From the NCBI GenBank assembly GCA_900545885.1, contig URAF01000001.1, positions 151,855 through 215,854 of the forward strand: a DNA stretch of 64,000 bases, given 5' to 3'. This DNA is from an uncultured Eubacteriales bacterium. Its GTDB lineage: Bacteria; Bacillota; Clostridia; Christensenellales; CAG-917. Under the pieces are notes generated by a model. The model was not told the origin of the DNA, searched no databases, and was given only the letters and a program-made list of their open reading frames with translations. Both the position numbers and the translations under genes were made by a program. Each line of letters starts with the position of its first letter. The stretch's first letter is position 1. Positions 34,852 through 43,153 of the stretch are shown here, piece by piece.

Positions 34852-35337
34852 TTACTTTGCGTTGAGTTGTCTGTCTTTTTCGAGAACCGCGGCTTTGTCG
34901 GCTTCGCGTTTTGCCGCAAGTTTGGCGGCGAGTTCGGGCTCGCTTACGGCGAGTATCTGAACGGCAAGCAAAGCGGCGTTTGCAGCTCCGTCGATTGCAA
35001 CTGTCGCAACGGGAATGCCTGCGGGCATCTGAACCGTGGAAAGAAGCGCGTCAAGTCCGTCAAGCGTGGAACTTTTCACGGGGATGCCGATTACGGGAAG
35101 TACCGTTGAAGCGGCAAGAGCTCCCGCAAGGTGAGCGGCTTTGCCTGCGGCGGCAATGATTACGCCAAATCCGTTTTGGGCGGCGTTTTCCGCAAAAGAT
35201 TTCGCTTCGAGAGGGGTGCGGTGCGCGGAATAAACGTGCGCTTCGTACTCCACTCCGAATGCGGCAAGAGTGTCCATTGCTTTGCTGACGACGGGCAAAT
35301 CGCTGTCGCTGCCCATGATTACGGCAACCTTTTTCAT
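34852..35337 (-). CDS. purE: N5-carboxyaminoimidazole ribonucleotide mutase
   Basis: Moves the carboxylate of N5-CAIR to give CAIR (step 6). 161 residues. Seen: VAVIMGSDSDLPVVSKA, VYSAHRTPLEAKSFA with the catalytic His, AAAGKAAHLAGALAA, and SSTLDGLDALLSTVQMPAGIPVAT in parts. First full-size gene of the operon; the strong site CGGAGG sits 6 nt before the ATG, just after the leader terminator. Class I PurE normally works with PurK, which is not in this window. Confidence 0.96.
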   Translation of the reverse strand: MKKVAVIMGSDSDLPVVSKAMDTLAAFGVEYEAHVYSAHRTPLEAKSFAENAAQNGFGVIIAAAGKAAHLAGALAASTVLPVIGIPVKSSTLDGLDALLSTVQMPAGIPVATVAIDGAANAALLAVQILAVSEPELAAKLAAKREADKAAVLEKDRQLNAK

Positions 35338-35354
35338 ACTACCTCCGAACGTTC

Positions 35355-35386
35355 AAAAAAAGGCAGTTTGCACACGCAAAACTGCC
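35355..35386 (-). terminator. Leader terminator (candidate attenuator) before purE
   Basis: Minus strand stem GGCAGTTTTGC/GCAAACTGCC with a 4 nt loop and seven T, lying between the operon promoter and purE. The operon can only be expressed by reading through it. CTGCC in the leader could pair with the GGCAG arm as an antiterminator. Confidence 0.8.
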
Positions 35387-35390
35387 CTGT

Positions 35391-35510
35391 TTATCCTATA
35401 CAGCCGATTTCACGGCAGAAATCCGCACCGCACACCGCGCCGTAGTGAGAGGCGCTCGCGGGCAAACGGAATACCGTTTTTATGGATACATTTCCGCCTG
35501 AAAATTGCAT
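35391..35510 (-). CDS. 39-residue leader ORF of the purine operon
   Basis: Short frame beginning MQFSGGNVSIKTVF and ending CREIGCIG, with three cysteines in its last 13 residues. The ATG at 35510 is 6 nt after a TATTAT -10 box, the same leaderless layout as at three full-size genes here, and the stop lies 5 nt before the terminator hairpin. Not recognised. It may be a regulatory leader peptide, or the region may be a structured sensor RNA whose frame is incidental; I see no match to the purine or ZTP riboswitch cores. Confidence 0.5.
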   Translation of the reverse strand: MQFSGGNVSIKTVFRLPASASHYGAVCGADFCREIGCIG

Positions 35511-35516
35511 AGTCAA

Positions 35517-35545
35517 ATAATACACCATTTAACGGTCGTTGTCAA
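35517..35545 (-). promoter_or_regulatory. Purine operon promoter
   Basis: Minus strand TTGACA, 17 bp, TATTAT: near-consensus. About 180 nt of leader separate it from purE. Confidence 0.8.
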
Positions 35546-35646
35546 AAATTTGAATGCGGTTTTTGAAAGAAAATAAAATATATTGCGGTTTTATGAAAAC
35601 GGCATACCACATTCGGTATGCCGTTCCTCTGAATATCGTTGTTTTC

Positions 35647-36276
35647 TCATTCCGAACGGAGTTTTGCTCCGCAATACTGACAGAATTTCCCGCTGCCGTC
35701 GCCTGTCGGCGCGCCGCACGAAGGACAAAACGCGGGTTTTGACTCGTCTCTCACCATATCGACATACGCCGCATTCGGCATGGCAAGCGCGATATAATCG
35801 TCATACGCGGTTTTTGCATCCGCATCGGACATGGCAATCGACTTTTTCGCCACAACTACGTCGGCAACGATTTCGTAATCGGGCAGCAACCCCTGCGCAA
35901 CGCATTTCTTGACCGTTTCGGCGGTGCGCGTCATATATGCGGCTTCCGCAACGGGGCTCAACGACACCAAAACGCTGTAATCGGAGCTTTCAACTCTGTC
36001 GAGGAGATTGACAAGTCCCGCAAGTCTTGCACGTTTTGTGCTGAAAACGCTGAGCAAAGCGCCCCCTAGCACAAACCCGAAAAACGGTATCATCGCAAAA
36101 AACATATTGATTTTTCCCATTGTCGTGACGGTGGCAATTCCGACAGCGGCAAAACTAATAAAAGACGCCGCAATCAATGCAATGCAACAATAGACGGCAA
36201 TGCCGAAAATCTTATGTTTTTTTCTCGCGTCGGGCACAACCGTATCAATCGTGGGAGGATTTACAATTATAGCCAT
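35647..36276 (-). CDS. Two-helix membrane protein with C-terminal zinc ribbon
   Basis: 209 residues from MAIIVNPP; the GGAGA site 7 nt upstream sets this start. Two hydrophobic segments at about 30-52 and 60-85 form a hairpin, then an Ala-rich helical region, and the C-terminus ends in a zinc ribbon, CPSCG and CQYCG about 12 residues apart. No named family recognised; zinc-ribbon membrane proteins of this shape are common and mostly uncharacterised in Clostridia. Single-gene unit between the purine promoter and an XRE regulator. Confidence 0.75.
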   Translation of the reverse strand: MAIIVNPPTIDTVVPDARKKHKIFGIAVYCCIALIAASFISFAAVGIATVTTMGKINMFFAMIPFFGFVLGGALLSVFSTKRARLAGLVNLLDRVESSDYSVLVSLSPVAEAAYMTRTAETVKKCVAQGLLPDYEIVADVVVAKKSIAMSDADAKTAYDDYIALAMPNAAYVDMVRDESKPAFCPSCGAPTGDGSGKFCQYCGAKLRSE

Positions 36277-36414
36277 AAAAATCTCCGTGGTTCGTTTAAT
36301 GAGATTATAGCAGAAAACACATCTCAAATCAACATCGGCACCATACTTCCCCGACACATTTTGAATTTCGACAATTCCCGAATACCCCACTCCTGCGCAT
36401 TGCAATGGCGCGAC

Positions 36415-36443
36415 TTGACATTCTAGCACCAAGGTGCTAGAAT
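36415..36443 (+). promoter_or_regulatory. XRE promoter with embedded palindromic operator
   Basis: TTGACA, 17 bp, TAGAAT. The spacer and -10 are covered by a perfect 22 bp palindrome (36421-36442, arms TTCTAGCACC/GGTGCTAGAA). The downstream XRE protein is the obvious candidate for binding here and repressing itself. Confidence 0.8.
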
Positions 36444-36461
36444 TATCAAAAGGAGTTTGAT

Positions 36462-36677
36462 ATGCAGATACAAGTTCAGGTTGCAAGCAGAATTAAGGAA
36501 CTTATGAAGGAAAACAATCTCAATCAGGTCGGACTTGCCGAGAAAATCGGGCTCAAACAGAACACCATCAGCGCGTGGTTGCTCGGCAAAAAAGAACCGA
36601 GTATTCGCAGTCTCTGGCTGCTCGCCGATTATTTCAACACAGACATCGATTACATCGTAGGTCGCAAAGATTATTGA
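36462..36677 (+). CDS. XRE-family transcriptional regulator
   Basis: 71 residues, one helix-turn-helix: VASRIKELMKENNLNQVGLA, EKIGLKQNTISAWLLGKKEP and LADYFNTDIDYIVGRKDY. Same size and tail as the regulator at 20564. AAAGGAG lies 6 nt before the ATG. Probably autoregulated through the palindrome in its own promoter. Targets beyond itself are unknown. Confidence 0.9.
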   Translation: MQIQVQVASRIKELMKENNLNQVGLAEKIGLKQNTISAWLLGKKEPSIRSLWLLADYFNTDIDYIVGRKDY

Positions 36678-36949
36678 TTGCGCGTCGCGCAGGCGTGCGC
36701 AATGCGCGCATTATGCGCGCAAGATGATACTAAACTGATTATAATGAGTACGCGTGTGACGAGTGCACGATTATGAGTACACGTAGTTATGAGTGCGCGT
36801 GATTGAATTTGAACACGTCCACCTTGACTGCATATTTGCAAATTGTTGTTCGGCAACTTTGCAACATTTGAAAACCGCTTTGCGGAAATTTCCGAAATTT
36901 ACCGAATTTTCAAATCGGACTAAAATATCCGTTCTTTCGAACAAATCAA
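36678..36949. other. Intergenic region with GC palindromes and tandem repeats
   Basis: Holds a GC-rich palindromic block (TGCGCGCATTATGCGCGCA around 36702-36720), a tandem repeat at 36741-36802, then AT-rich sequence with no gene. Confidence 0.6.
36741..36802. repeat. Four tandem copies of a 14-16 bp repeat
   Basis: ATAATGAGTACGCGTG, TGACGAGTGCACGA, TTATGAGTACACGTAG, TTATGAGTGCGCGTGA: a shared core of ATGAGTNCNCGT. Could be a binding array or slippage product. Confidence 0.65.
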
Positions 36950-38146
36950 TCAGTATATAAACACGCACGAAAGTATGAGCACGGCAAGAAAACCGAAGCT
37001 CATTGCGTGATAGACAACCAGGTACTTCCCTGCTTTTTTCGGTTCGATTGCGCAGAACTGTTTGAACGTGATAAGGCTTGCAAGCGAAGAAATCAGCGTT
37101 CCGCAACCGCCTATGTTGACGGCAACAAGCAACGGAGCGTAGGTGTCCGTAAATCCCGAAAGCAGTATAGCCGACGGAACGTTGCTTATGAACTGACAGC
37201 AGAACGCGCCCGTAAGCAAGGTGTTTTTTTCAAGCAAACCGCCGAAAAATTCGCTTACGGCGGGAATTCTGGACAAGTTGCCCGAAAAAACGAAGAACAT
37301 CATAAAAGTGAGCAGAAGCGCATAATCGACGTCTTTCAGGGCTTTTCTGTCCATAACGAGCAGAACGGGAATTACAAGCAAACCCGTCCAGTAAGGAACG
37401 GCACGGAAAACTATCGCGATTGCGTATGCAAACATCGCAAAATACACCACCGCCCGTTTGACGTTGAGTTTTGCAATCTGCTGTTCTTCGCATACGAGCG
37501 GTTCTTTTTTGACGAAAACGCAGCAAAGCGCAATCAAAACCAACGATATCGCGGTCGGTATCGCCATTATTTTGAAAAATTCACCCGTCGGAATGTTGAA
37601 AGTGTTGTAAAGATAGAGGTTTTGCGGATTGCCGAAAGGCGTAATCATACCGCCGAGGTTTGCGGCGATTGTCTGCATAACGAACGTGAACGGCATATAT
37701 TTGTGTTTGTCTTCCGCGGCAAGCACGAATATTCCGAGCGGCAAAAACGTAATCAGCGCCATGTCGTTTGCAATCAGCATGGACGCTACGTATGTAATGA
37801 AAACAAGCGCGGTTATGGACGCTCGCGTGGTTTTGAAGACTTTGATTATGTTTCTTGCCAGAATGCGGAAAAACATAATGTTTCTGAGCGCGGCAATGAC
37901 TGCCAGCATACAGAACAGACTGACAAGCGTTTTCCAGTCAAAGTAGTCGGCGTAAGCGGCGTCGGGCGGAACGAAAATGCAGGAAATCGCGGCGACAACG
38001 GTTGCAACAAGCAAAACGACGTTCTTTTTGCAGAACGCCGCCACTTTGTGCAAAAATCTGTTGAACGGTTTTTCGTCGCGGTGGTTGTATTTGTCGTCGT
38101 TGACAAGCGTAACCGATACGGACGAAAGTTGTTTTGCGATATCCAT
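36950..38146 (-). CDS. SLC13/ArsB-NhaD superfamily transporter
   Basis: 398-residue integral membrane protein with about ten hydrophobic segments. Seen: ANDMALITFLPLGIF (the conserved ND in the first half), NLGGMITPFGNPQNLYLY (Asn-Pro motif of ion-transporter superfamily members) and a matching second half FISNVPSAILLSGF and VNIGGCGTLISSLASLI. Such proteins carry di- or tricarboxylates, arsenite, or Na+/H+; which one applies here cannot be told. CGGAGT ribosome site before the ATG. Single-gene unit. Confidence 0.85.
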   Translation of the reverse strand: MDIAKQLSSVSVTLVNDDKYNHRDEKPFNRFLHKVAAFCKKNVVLLVATVVAAISCIFVPPDAAYADYFDWKTLVSLFCMLAVIAALRNIMFFRILARNIIKVFKTTRASITALVFITYVASMLIANDMALITFLPLGIFVLAAEDKHKYMPFTFVMQTIAANLGGMITPFGNPQNLYLYNTFNIPTGEFFKIMAIPTAISLVLIALCCVFVKKEPLVCEEQQIAKLNVKRAVVYFAMFAYAIAIVFRAVPYWTGLLVIPVLLVMDRKALKDVDYALLLTFMMFFVFSGNLSRIPAVSEFFGGLLEKNTLLTGAFCCQFISNVPSAILLSGFTDTYAPLLVAVNIGGCGTLISSLASLITFKQFCAIEPKKAGKYLVVYHAMSFGFLAVLILSCVFIY

Positions 38147-38244
38147 AGTGACTCCGTACCCCTATTCCAAACGAGGATTTTAGCACTATGAATTTATGCA
38201 GTCAACCGAATAAAAGCAACAAATTACCCGTGTAATATTTTTGT

Positions 38245-39210
38245 TCAGCCTATGCCGATTTCGGCAAGAGCCGCGACCACTTCCCGACCCCATTTTTCGC
38301 TTTCTTCCTTGATTGGGGAATGCGCGGAATTTTCAAACCAAATCCATTTTTTGAACGGCGCGTCAAGCGCGTCAAACCACTCTTTCGCAAGCTCGGACGG
38401 CGTGTTGTAGTCGTGTTTGCCTTGCGTGATTATCACGGGTACTTCGAGTTTTTTCACCGTTTCGCCGAAATGGTAGTTAACCACCTGCCCCCACAGATAA
38501 TCGGACAGATAAAGCGCTCCGCGCGCGTATTTCGCAACGTCACCGAGCGTGTATTCTTTGGTTTTGAGAAGAGGGAGCAACAAGGATTTGACAAGTCCGT
38601 CGCGGTAGTTGTAGTCCGACCCGCCGTAACGCACCAGACAATCGCGTTGCAACATCATTGCTTTCTGCGAAGGATATTCGCCTTTGACGGGGGAATTTGC
38701 TTTGAGTTTTTCGGCGGTTTTCTTCTCCCCTGCCTTTTGTGCTTCTTCCACGCAGAAACGGTGCGAAAGTTCTTCGTTTTTCCAGCCGTCCACGAACTGC
38801 CCCTGCCCTATGTATGCGGCAATTTTGTCAGGATAACGCACAGCGGCAAGAACGCCGAGCACCGAACCCCAGCTGTGCCCTTCGAGCACCACTTTTCGGA
38901 CGCCGAATTTGCCTGTAAGATAATCCAGCATAAACTCTACGTCTTCCACATAGTCGTCGACGGTCAGCTGCTGTTTGCGGATATTCTTGTTGTAACTCTT
39001 GCCCGACCCGCGCTGGTCCCAACACACCATTGTAAATTTTTCGGCAAGTTCCGACTGTTTTTCTATGACCCAATGCCTGTCGCAAACCCCGGGGCCGCCG
39101 TGCAGAAACAGCATTACGGGCAATCCGCATTTGCGCGCAAGCACACGGATATTCATAATTTCGTCGTTTACGGTTATGCTTTCGGAATAATTGAGTTCGT
39201 AGTCGTTCAT
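38245..39210 (-). CDS. Alpha/beta hydrolase, proline iminopeptidase-like
   Basis: 321 residues, S33-type fold. Seen: oxyanion motif LFLHGGPG (HGGPG at 37-41), DQRGSGKS at 65-72, nucleophile elbow LEGHSWGSVLG with Ser113, and late Asp/His candidates in HDYNTPSE and ENSAHSP. No signal peptide. The residues fit prolyl aminopeptidases, which remove N-terminal proline, but related hydrolases share them. Last gene of the minus-strand operon; its ATG lies 1 nt after the amidohydrolase stop. Confidence 0.85.
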   Translation of the reverse strand: MNDYELNYSESITVNDEIMNIRVLARKCGLPVMLFLHGGPGVCDRHWVIEKQSELAEKFTMVCWDQRGSGKSYNKNIRKQQLTVDDYVEDVEFMLDYLTGKFGVRKVVLEGHSWGSVLGVLAAVRYPDKIAAYIGQGQFVDGWKNEELSHRFCVEEAQKAGEKKTAEKLKANSPVKGEYPSQKAMMLQRDCLVRYGGSDYNYRDGLVKSLLLPLLKTKEYTLGDVAKYARGALYLSDYLWGQVVNYHFGETVKKLEVPVIITQGKHDYNTPSELAKEWFDALDAPFKKWIWFENSAHSPIKEESEKWGREVVAALAEIGIG

Positions 39211-39211
39211 A

Positions 39212-40510
39212 TCACAGCCCTTTCATTATGGTGTCGAGTTCTTCTTCAATCATTTTATTGCGTTTTACGGACGGTTTTCTGATAACTCTGCCGCTTGCAA
39301 TCACCGTTCTGACATTACGGAGCACCGTGAGGTCGTCAACGGGATTTGAATCGACAAGTATTATGTCTGCGGATTTTCCGACTTCAATCGAACCCGTGAT
39401 TTTGTCCATACCCAAAATTTCTGCATTGCCGAGCGTTGCGACACGCAACGACTGTTCGGGGGTAAAACCGCCTACTTTGTGGAAGTACACGACCTCACGC
39501 CAGAAATCGTACTGCGTGCAGAAAGGACAAGACGAATCCGTGCCCATACCGACCGCAACTCCCGCGTCATACGCTTGACGAGAACAAACTTTCATTCCGT
39601 CCAGAACCAATTTGGTGTTGTAGTTGCTGTCCTCGTTGAGTTTTGTTACGGAAGGCGGCAACAACCAGTTCGGCAACGCAGGCGAATATGTTGCAACAAC
39701 CGCACCTTTGCGCGCTTTCAACGCTTCTATACTTTCGGGGTTCATAACCGCACCGTGCTCGATTGTATCGACGCCGTACATTGCGGAAATGTCAACACCT
39801 TTCTTTCCTTCCGCATGAGCCGCCACTTTCATTCCGTGGGCGTGTGCTCTGTCGCAAACGGCTTTGACCTGTTCGGCGGACATTTTGAGTTCGCCGGGTT
39901 CCCCGCGTTTTCCGTCCATAACGCCGCCCGTGACACAAATTTTTATAAAATCGCACCCAGCGGCAACGTTTCTGTCAACAAGTTTTTCGAGTTCTTTGGG
40001 GTCGTCGGCATAAACCGCAAACGTACCTGCTCCGTGACCGCCCGAAACCGTAATCGCGGGACCTGACACTACCATTTTCAAACCGCGCGCGGCACCTTTA
40101 CCCGCTGCGGTTTTGCGTTTGACGGCTATATCGCTGTTGCAGAAATCGCCGACCGAACGAAGAGTCGTAACTCCCGAATTGAGTTGCGTTTTTGCGGCGC
40201 TTCCGACAAGCATTGCCAGCACCTTTTTGCCCAATGCGGTTTTGACGAATTTGAGCAACGTTTCCTGTGCCTTGCCGCCGCTTAACACTTTGCTCGGCGC
40301 GCCCGTACCGAAAAGATGTACGTGCAGATTGATAAGTCCGGGCACGGCGAATTTACCGTTCGCGGAAATGATTTTCCCGTCGGTCCTGCCCTCTTTATGT
40401 TCCGTTATCTCCACGATTTTGCCCTTTTCGAAACAAATATCGCGCTTTTCAAGTATCCTGCAACCGTTTTCAACGTCAACGATGTTGCAATCCGACAAAA
40501 TATTTTTCAT
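39212..40510 (-). CDS. Metal-dependent amidohydrolase
   Basis: 432 residues, TIM-barrel amidohydrolase with the split beta-sandwich domain. Seen: metal ligands HVH in GLINLHVHLFG, FIKICVTGG where a bridging lysine is expected, His in KVAAHAEG and DTIEHGAV, and the catalytic Asp in GMGTDSS; C-terminal EVGKSADIILVDSNP. Resembles imidazolonepropionase and Xaa-Pro dipeptidase-type members of the superfamily; substrate not determined. Start chosen at MKNILSD because TGAGG lies 5 nt upstream. Between the SDR and alpha/beta hydrolase genes; with the latter it may act on peptides or lactam-like compounds (inference). Confidence 0.9.
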   Translation of the reverse strand: MKNILSDCNIVDVENGCRILEKRDICFEKGKIVEITEHKEGRTDGKIISANGKFAVPGLINLHVHLFGTGAPSKVLSGGKAQETLLKFVKTALGKKVLAMLVGSAAKTQLNSGVTTLRSVGDFCNSDIAVKRKTAAGKGAARGLKMVVSGPAITVSGGHGAGTFAVYADDPKELEKLVDRNVAAGCDFIKICVTGGVMDGKRGEPGELKMSAEQVKAVCDRAHAHGMKVAAHAEGKKGVDISAMYGVDTIEHGAVMNPESIEALKARKGAVVATYSPALPNWLLPPSVTKLNEDSNYNTKLVLDGMKVCSRQAYDAGVAVGMGTDSSCPFCTQYDFWREVVYFHKVGGFTPEQSLRVATLGNAEILGMDKITGSIEVGKSADIILVDSNPVDDLTVLRNVRTVIASGRVIRKPSVKRNKMIEEELDTIMKGL

Positions 40511-40517
40511 ACGCACC

Positions 40518-41216
40518 TCAGACAAGCGATCTGCCGCCGTCTACGTTTATTATTTCACCCGTAACGTAATCGAATGTTTTGCCCGTAACGGCAACGATAA
40601 CTTCCGCCGCTTCTTCCGCGGTGTATATTCTGCCGAACGGTATTTTCTTTCTGGCGGATTTTTCCGCTTTTTTGTCCGTATCGAAAATGCTGTTCATCGG
40701 TGTATAGGTCGCACCGAGAGCAACTGCGTTCACGGAAATTCCTTTCGGCGCAAGCGCAAGCGCGCATTCTTTGGTCATAATGCCGATTGCGGCTTTCGAC
40801 GCGTCGTATGCGAACTTGTCAAGACGCGGTTTTTCACCGTGAACGGACGTCACAAACACGATTTTGCCGCCTTTTTTCATATAACGCGAAAACGCGTGCG
40901 CAGTGTAAAACGCTCCGCAAAGGTTGACGTCGATGATTTTACGAAAATCGTCGTAATCGACCTCGTCCCAGTCGCACACGGTCTGAACCGCCGCATTGCA
41001 AACCACTACGTCGACTTTTCCCGTGCTTTCTGCGGTCGCCTTGACCGCGGCGGCGTCCGATACGTCGCATTTGACAAAATCGGCGCCTATTTCCTTTGCG
41101 CTTTCCGCGCCGCTTTCGCATATATCGATAATCAGTACGTCATACCCTTTTTGTCTGAACGCTTTTGCGGCGGCATATCCTATGCCCATTGCTCCGCCAG
41201 TGATAACTGCTTTCAT
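40518..41216 (-). CDS. Short-chain dehydrogenase/reductase
   Basis: 232-residue classical SDR, NAD(P)-dependent. Seen: cofactor motif TGGAMGIG at residues 6-13, Asp31 after beta-2 (suggesting NAD preference), CNAAV at 73-77, catalytic Ser124 in TSVHG, Tyr137 and Lys141 in YDASK, and C-terminal YVTGEIINVDGG as in FabG-type members. Substrate unknown. 4 nt after the helical membrane-protein gene and 7 nt before the amidohydrolase gene. Confidence 0.92.
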   Translation of the reverse strand: MKAVITGGAMGIGYAAAKAFRQKGYDVLIIDICESGAESAKEIGADFVKCDVSDAAAVKATAESTGKVDVVVCNAAVQTVCDWDEVDYDDFRKIIDVNLCGAFYTAHAFSRYMKKGGKIVFVTSVHGEKPRLDKFAYDASKAAIGIMTKECALALAPKGISVNAVALGATYTPMNSIFDTDKKAEKSARKKIPFGRIYTAEEAAEVIVAVTGKTFDYVTGEIINVDGGRSLV

Positions 41217-41220
41217 ATCA

Positions 41221-42618
41221 TTACTCCTTGTGAGTCAGCGGCTCGCCGAATTTTATACCCATTCTGCTGCCTGCAATTTTGTATACCTGCATAATCCTTT
41301 GTTGCAGATAACTTTCTATCGCCTCGTCGGCGTAAATATTGTGATTGAGCACGCCGAGAACGTAATCAAGATTTTCGTCAAGTCTGTTTTCCGTCTCGGA
41401 AGTGTCGCTTCCTTTGTACCTTTCGAACGCCGCTTTAACCGCTCCGTCACAATCGGTTTCTTTGAACAGATTGCGCACAACAAAGAATATTTTGTTTTCG
41501 AGCACGCGGACTTTCAATGCGCGGTGTGCGTCCAGTTCTGCAAGCTGTCCGAACGAATCGCACATTGAATCCGTTTTTTCGAGCGCCTTAGTTATTGCGG
41601 CACGGGCGTCGGAATACAATCCTTTTTTTGCTTTGTCGCGCGCTATGTCGTAGTAGAGTTCGGCTATTCCGTAAACCACTCCGTATTCCGTCCTCAGAAC
41701 TTCCCGATTTTGTTTTTCGGACAGTACGGGGGCAAGCCTTTTCAGTTCGTCGATACACTCCGCTGCTTTTTTTATGTTGACAAACGCTTTTTCGAGATTG
41801 TTTCTGCGGTATTTGGGTGCCGCAGCATAATGGCGATAAATTCTCGTTTCGTACAACAGACAGTTGTACGTGTCGGGAATCTCTTTTTCGGAACTATTGC
41901 CGTTCAAAACCACATCCACCGACGGCAGTTCTTTCTTAATCTGTTCGATTGTTTCGCAAGCGGCGGCAAGCGCTTTTTCCATCAGGGAGTACTTCCTCAT
42001 AAGTACAGCCGTCCAACCTTGCATATCCACAAGCGCTTTGACCTTATCCCATACGTCGGAAGCGTTAGCGGCAACGTATTTGCCGAGTTCGTACCTTATA
42101 TGCGGCTGCTCGACCTGCAACATAACCTTGTCGACGTCTTTGATACAATCGATTATTGCGTCGGTAACTTCTCTGCTACCCAAGGCACTCAACCTTTTTT
42201 CCTGAATGCCGACCGCGGCAACACGCTTTTCGAGTTTCGTTGCGTCGGATATTGTTTTGTCCTCGGCGACAGCCTCGGTTTTGCCGTCGAGTACGTATTT
42301 GCAGTAATCGTCACCGTATGCGTTCTTTCTAACTGCCGACGCCGCTTTATCGCTCTTGCGCGCCAGTTTCATCAGATATTCGAGATGCCTTTTGGCACCG
42401 CGAAGTATCAACTCTCTGCTCTCGCCCTTCTGCTTATCCGATATATAAATGCGATAACCGAATACGCAGGCAAGGAATACAATCATTACGGCAGCTACGG
42501 TAAGGAAAACGATACCAAGCGTTTTGTTTTCGGCACTCGACACCAGATCTCCGCCGATGATAACCGAAAGCAAAGCAACTACCGCATTGAAAATGTCGGC
42601 CGCTTTAATGCTTTTCAT
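41221..42618 (-). CDS. Membrane-anchored alpha-helical protein of unknown function
   Basis: 465 residues. Two hydrophobic segments near the N-terminus (about 9-26 and 33-54), then a long charged helical domain, probably cytoplasmic, with spaced Tyr/Ala patterns like TPR repeats (for example YYDIARDKAKKGLYSDARAA). Not recognised. GGGGGAG precedes the ATG, and the gene heads a four-gene operon with SDR, amidohydrolase and alpha/beta hydrolase. Confidence 0.7.
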   Translation of the reverse strand: MKSIKAADIFNAVVALLSVIIGGDLVSSAENKTLGIVFLTVAAVMIVFLACVFGYRIYISDKQKGESRELILRGAKRHLEYLMKLARKSDKAASAVRKNAYGDDYCKYVLDGKTEAVAEDKTISDATKLEKRVAAVGIQEKRLSALGSREVTDAIIDCIKDVDKVMLQVEQPHIRYELGKYVAANASDVWDKVKALVDMQGWTAVLMRKYSLMEKALAAACETIEQIKKELPSVDVVLNGNSSEKEIPDTYNCLLYETRIYRHYAAAPKYRRNNLEKAFVNIKKAAECIDELKRLAPVLSEKQNREVLRTEYGVVYGIAELYYDIARDKAKKGLYSDARAAITKALEKTDSMCDSFGQLAELDAHRALKVRVLENKIFFVVRNLFKETDCDGAVKAAFERYKGSDTSETENRLDENLDYVLGVLNHNIYADEAIESYLQQRIMQVYKIAGSRMGIKFGEPLTHKE

Positions 42619-42706
42619 AACTCCCCCGATACAATTTGTTGATTAATTATAAAATATCTTTGAAAATATTGCAATATTTTGCGGAACTCAACAAAAAAAC
42701 AAACCC

Positions 42707-42735
42707 TTGACATCTCGTTTTAATATGTATAACAT
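42707..42735 (+). promoter_or_regulatory. Promoter of candidate small RNA
   Basis: TTGACA, 17 bp, TAACAT (or TATAAC at 15 bp). Confidence 0.6.
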
Positions 42736-42740
42736 CAAAA

Positions 42741-42820
42741 AGCAGGTTACGGCAAGATCGTAACACGGCCGGGACTCGTTTACCGACCACCTAAAACTCG
42801 GTTATGCCGAGTTTTTTTAT
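42741..42820 (+). ncRNA. Candidate structured small RNA
   Basis: About 80 nt between a near-consensus promoter and an intrinsic terminator, with no frame of any size. Contains a hairpin GTTACG/CGTAAC with a 7 nt loop (42746-42764), a CGG/CCG pairing around 42766-42785, and a possible outer AGGT/ACCT pairing. No gene follows on the plus strand within reach, so it is more likely a free sRNA than a riboswitch. Family not recognised. Confidence 0.5.
42793..42820 (+). terminator. Terminator of candidate small RNA
   Basis: Stem AAAACTCGG/CCGAGTTTT followed by a T run. Confidence 0.8.
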
Positions 42821-42822
42821 AA

Positions 42823-42843
42823 AAACAACCAAAGCTATTCGAC
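42823..42843 (+). repeat. 21 bp direct repeat, copy 1
   Basis: AAACAACCAAAGCTATTCG onwards; one mismatch to 43121-43141. The copies flank the displaced tRNA-Val 3' end. Confidence 0.8.
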
Positions 42844-42918
42844 ACATAATTTTATGTCACATTTTCTGTCACAAAATATCAAAAAACCAAAAAATGGAAA
42901 ACTATACAAGAAAATAAT

Positions 42919-42962
42919 AAAACCGCAAATTCCTGCTAAACAGTGGACTTTTTTGCGGTTTT
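42919..42962 (-). terminator. Likely original terminator of tRNA-Val
   Basis: Perfect 11 bp arms AAAACCGCAAA/TTTGCGGTTTT. On the minus strand it follows the displaced tRNA-Val 3' end by 9 nt, as expected for the terminator of tRNA-Val before the island was inserted. Confidence 0.7.
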
Positions 42963-42971
42963 CTGATTTTG

Positions 42972-42992
42972 TGGTGGGGACAACAGGGCTCG
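42972..42992 (-). repeat. Left attachment-site repeat (displaced tRNA-Val 3' end)
   Basis: TGGTGGGGACAACAGG followed by GCTCG: 20 of 21 bases match the CCA end and T arm of tRNA-Val at 58296-58316. The tRNA body is absent here. Confidence 0.85.
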
Positions 42993-43120
42993 TAGCAAAC
43001 GAAGTGCCGCGTAATAGCGGAGCGCGAGCTTGCTCGCATATGGCGGAGCGTTAGCTGTGACCGTCACAGGTTCTGCCCGTAGGGTGTGACGGCAGCCACG
43101 GAGTGCTGTTGTCGAAAATA

Positions 43121-43141
43121 AAACAACCAAAGCCATTCGAC
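43121..43141 (+). repeat. 21 bp direct repeat, copy 2
   Basis: Near-identical to 42823-42843. On the minus strand this copy is the 3' part of a hairpin (AACCAAAG/CTTTGGTT) followed by a T run, so it may belong to a terminator. Confidence 0.75.
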
Positions 43142-43153
43142 TTTGGTTGGGTT

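Noticed and set aside
35338..35545. Known purine or ZTP riboswitch
   Set aside because: The leader lacks the conserved core sequences of both as I know them; kept as an unexplained leader instead.
36741..36802. CRISPR array
   Set aside because: Units are contiguous 14-16 bp copies without spacers, and no cas genes are present.
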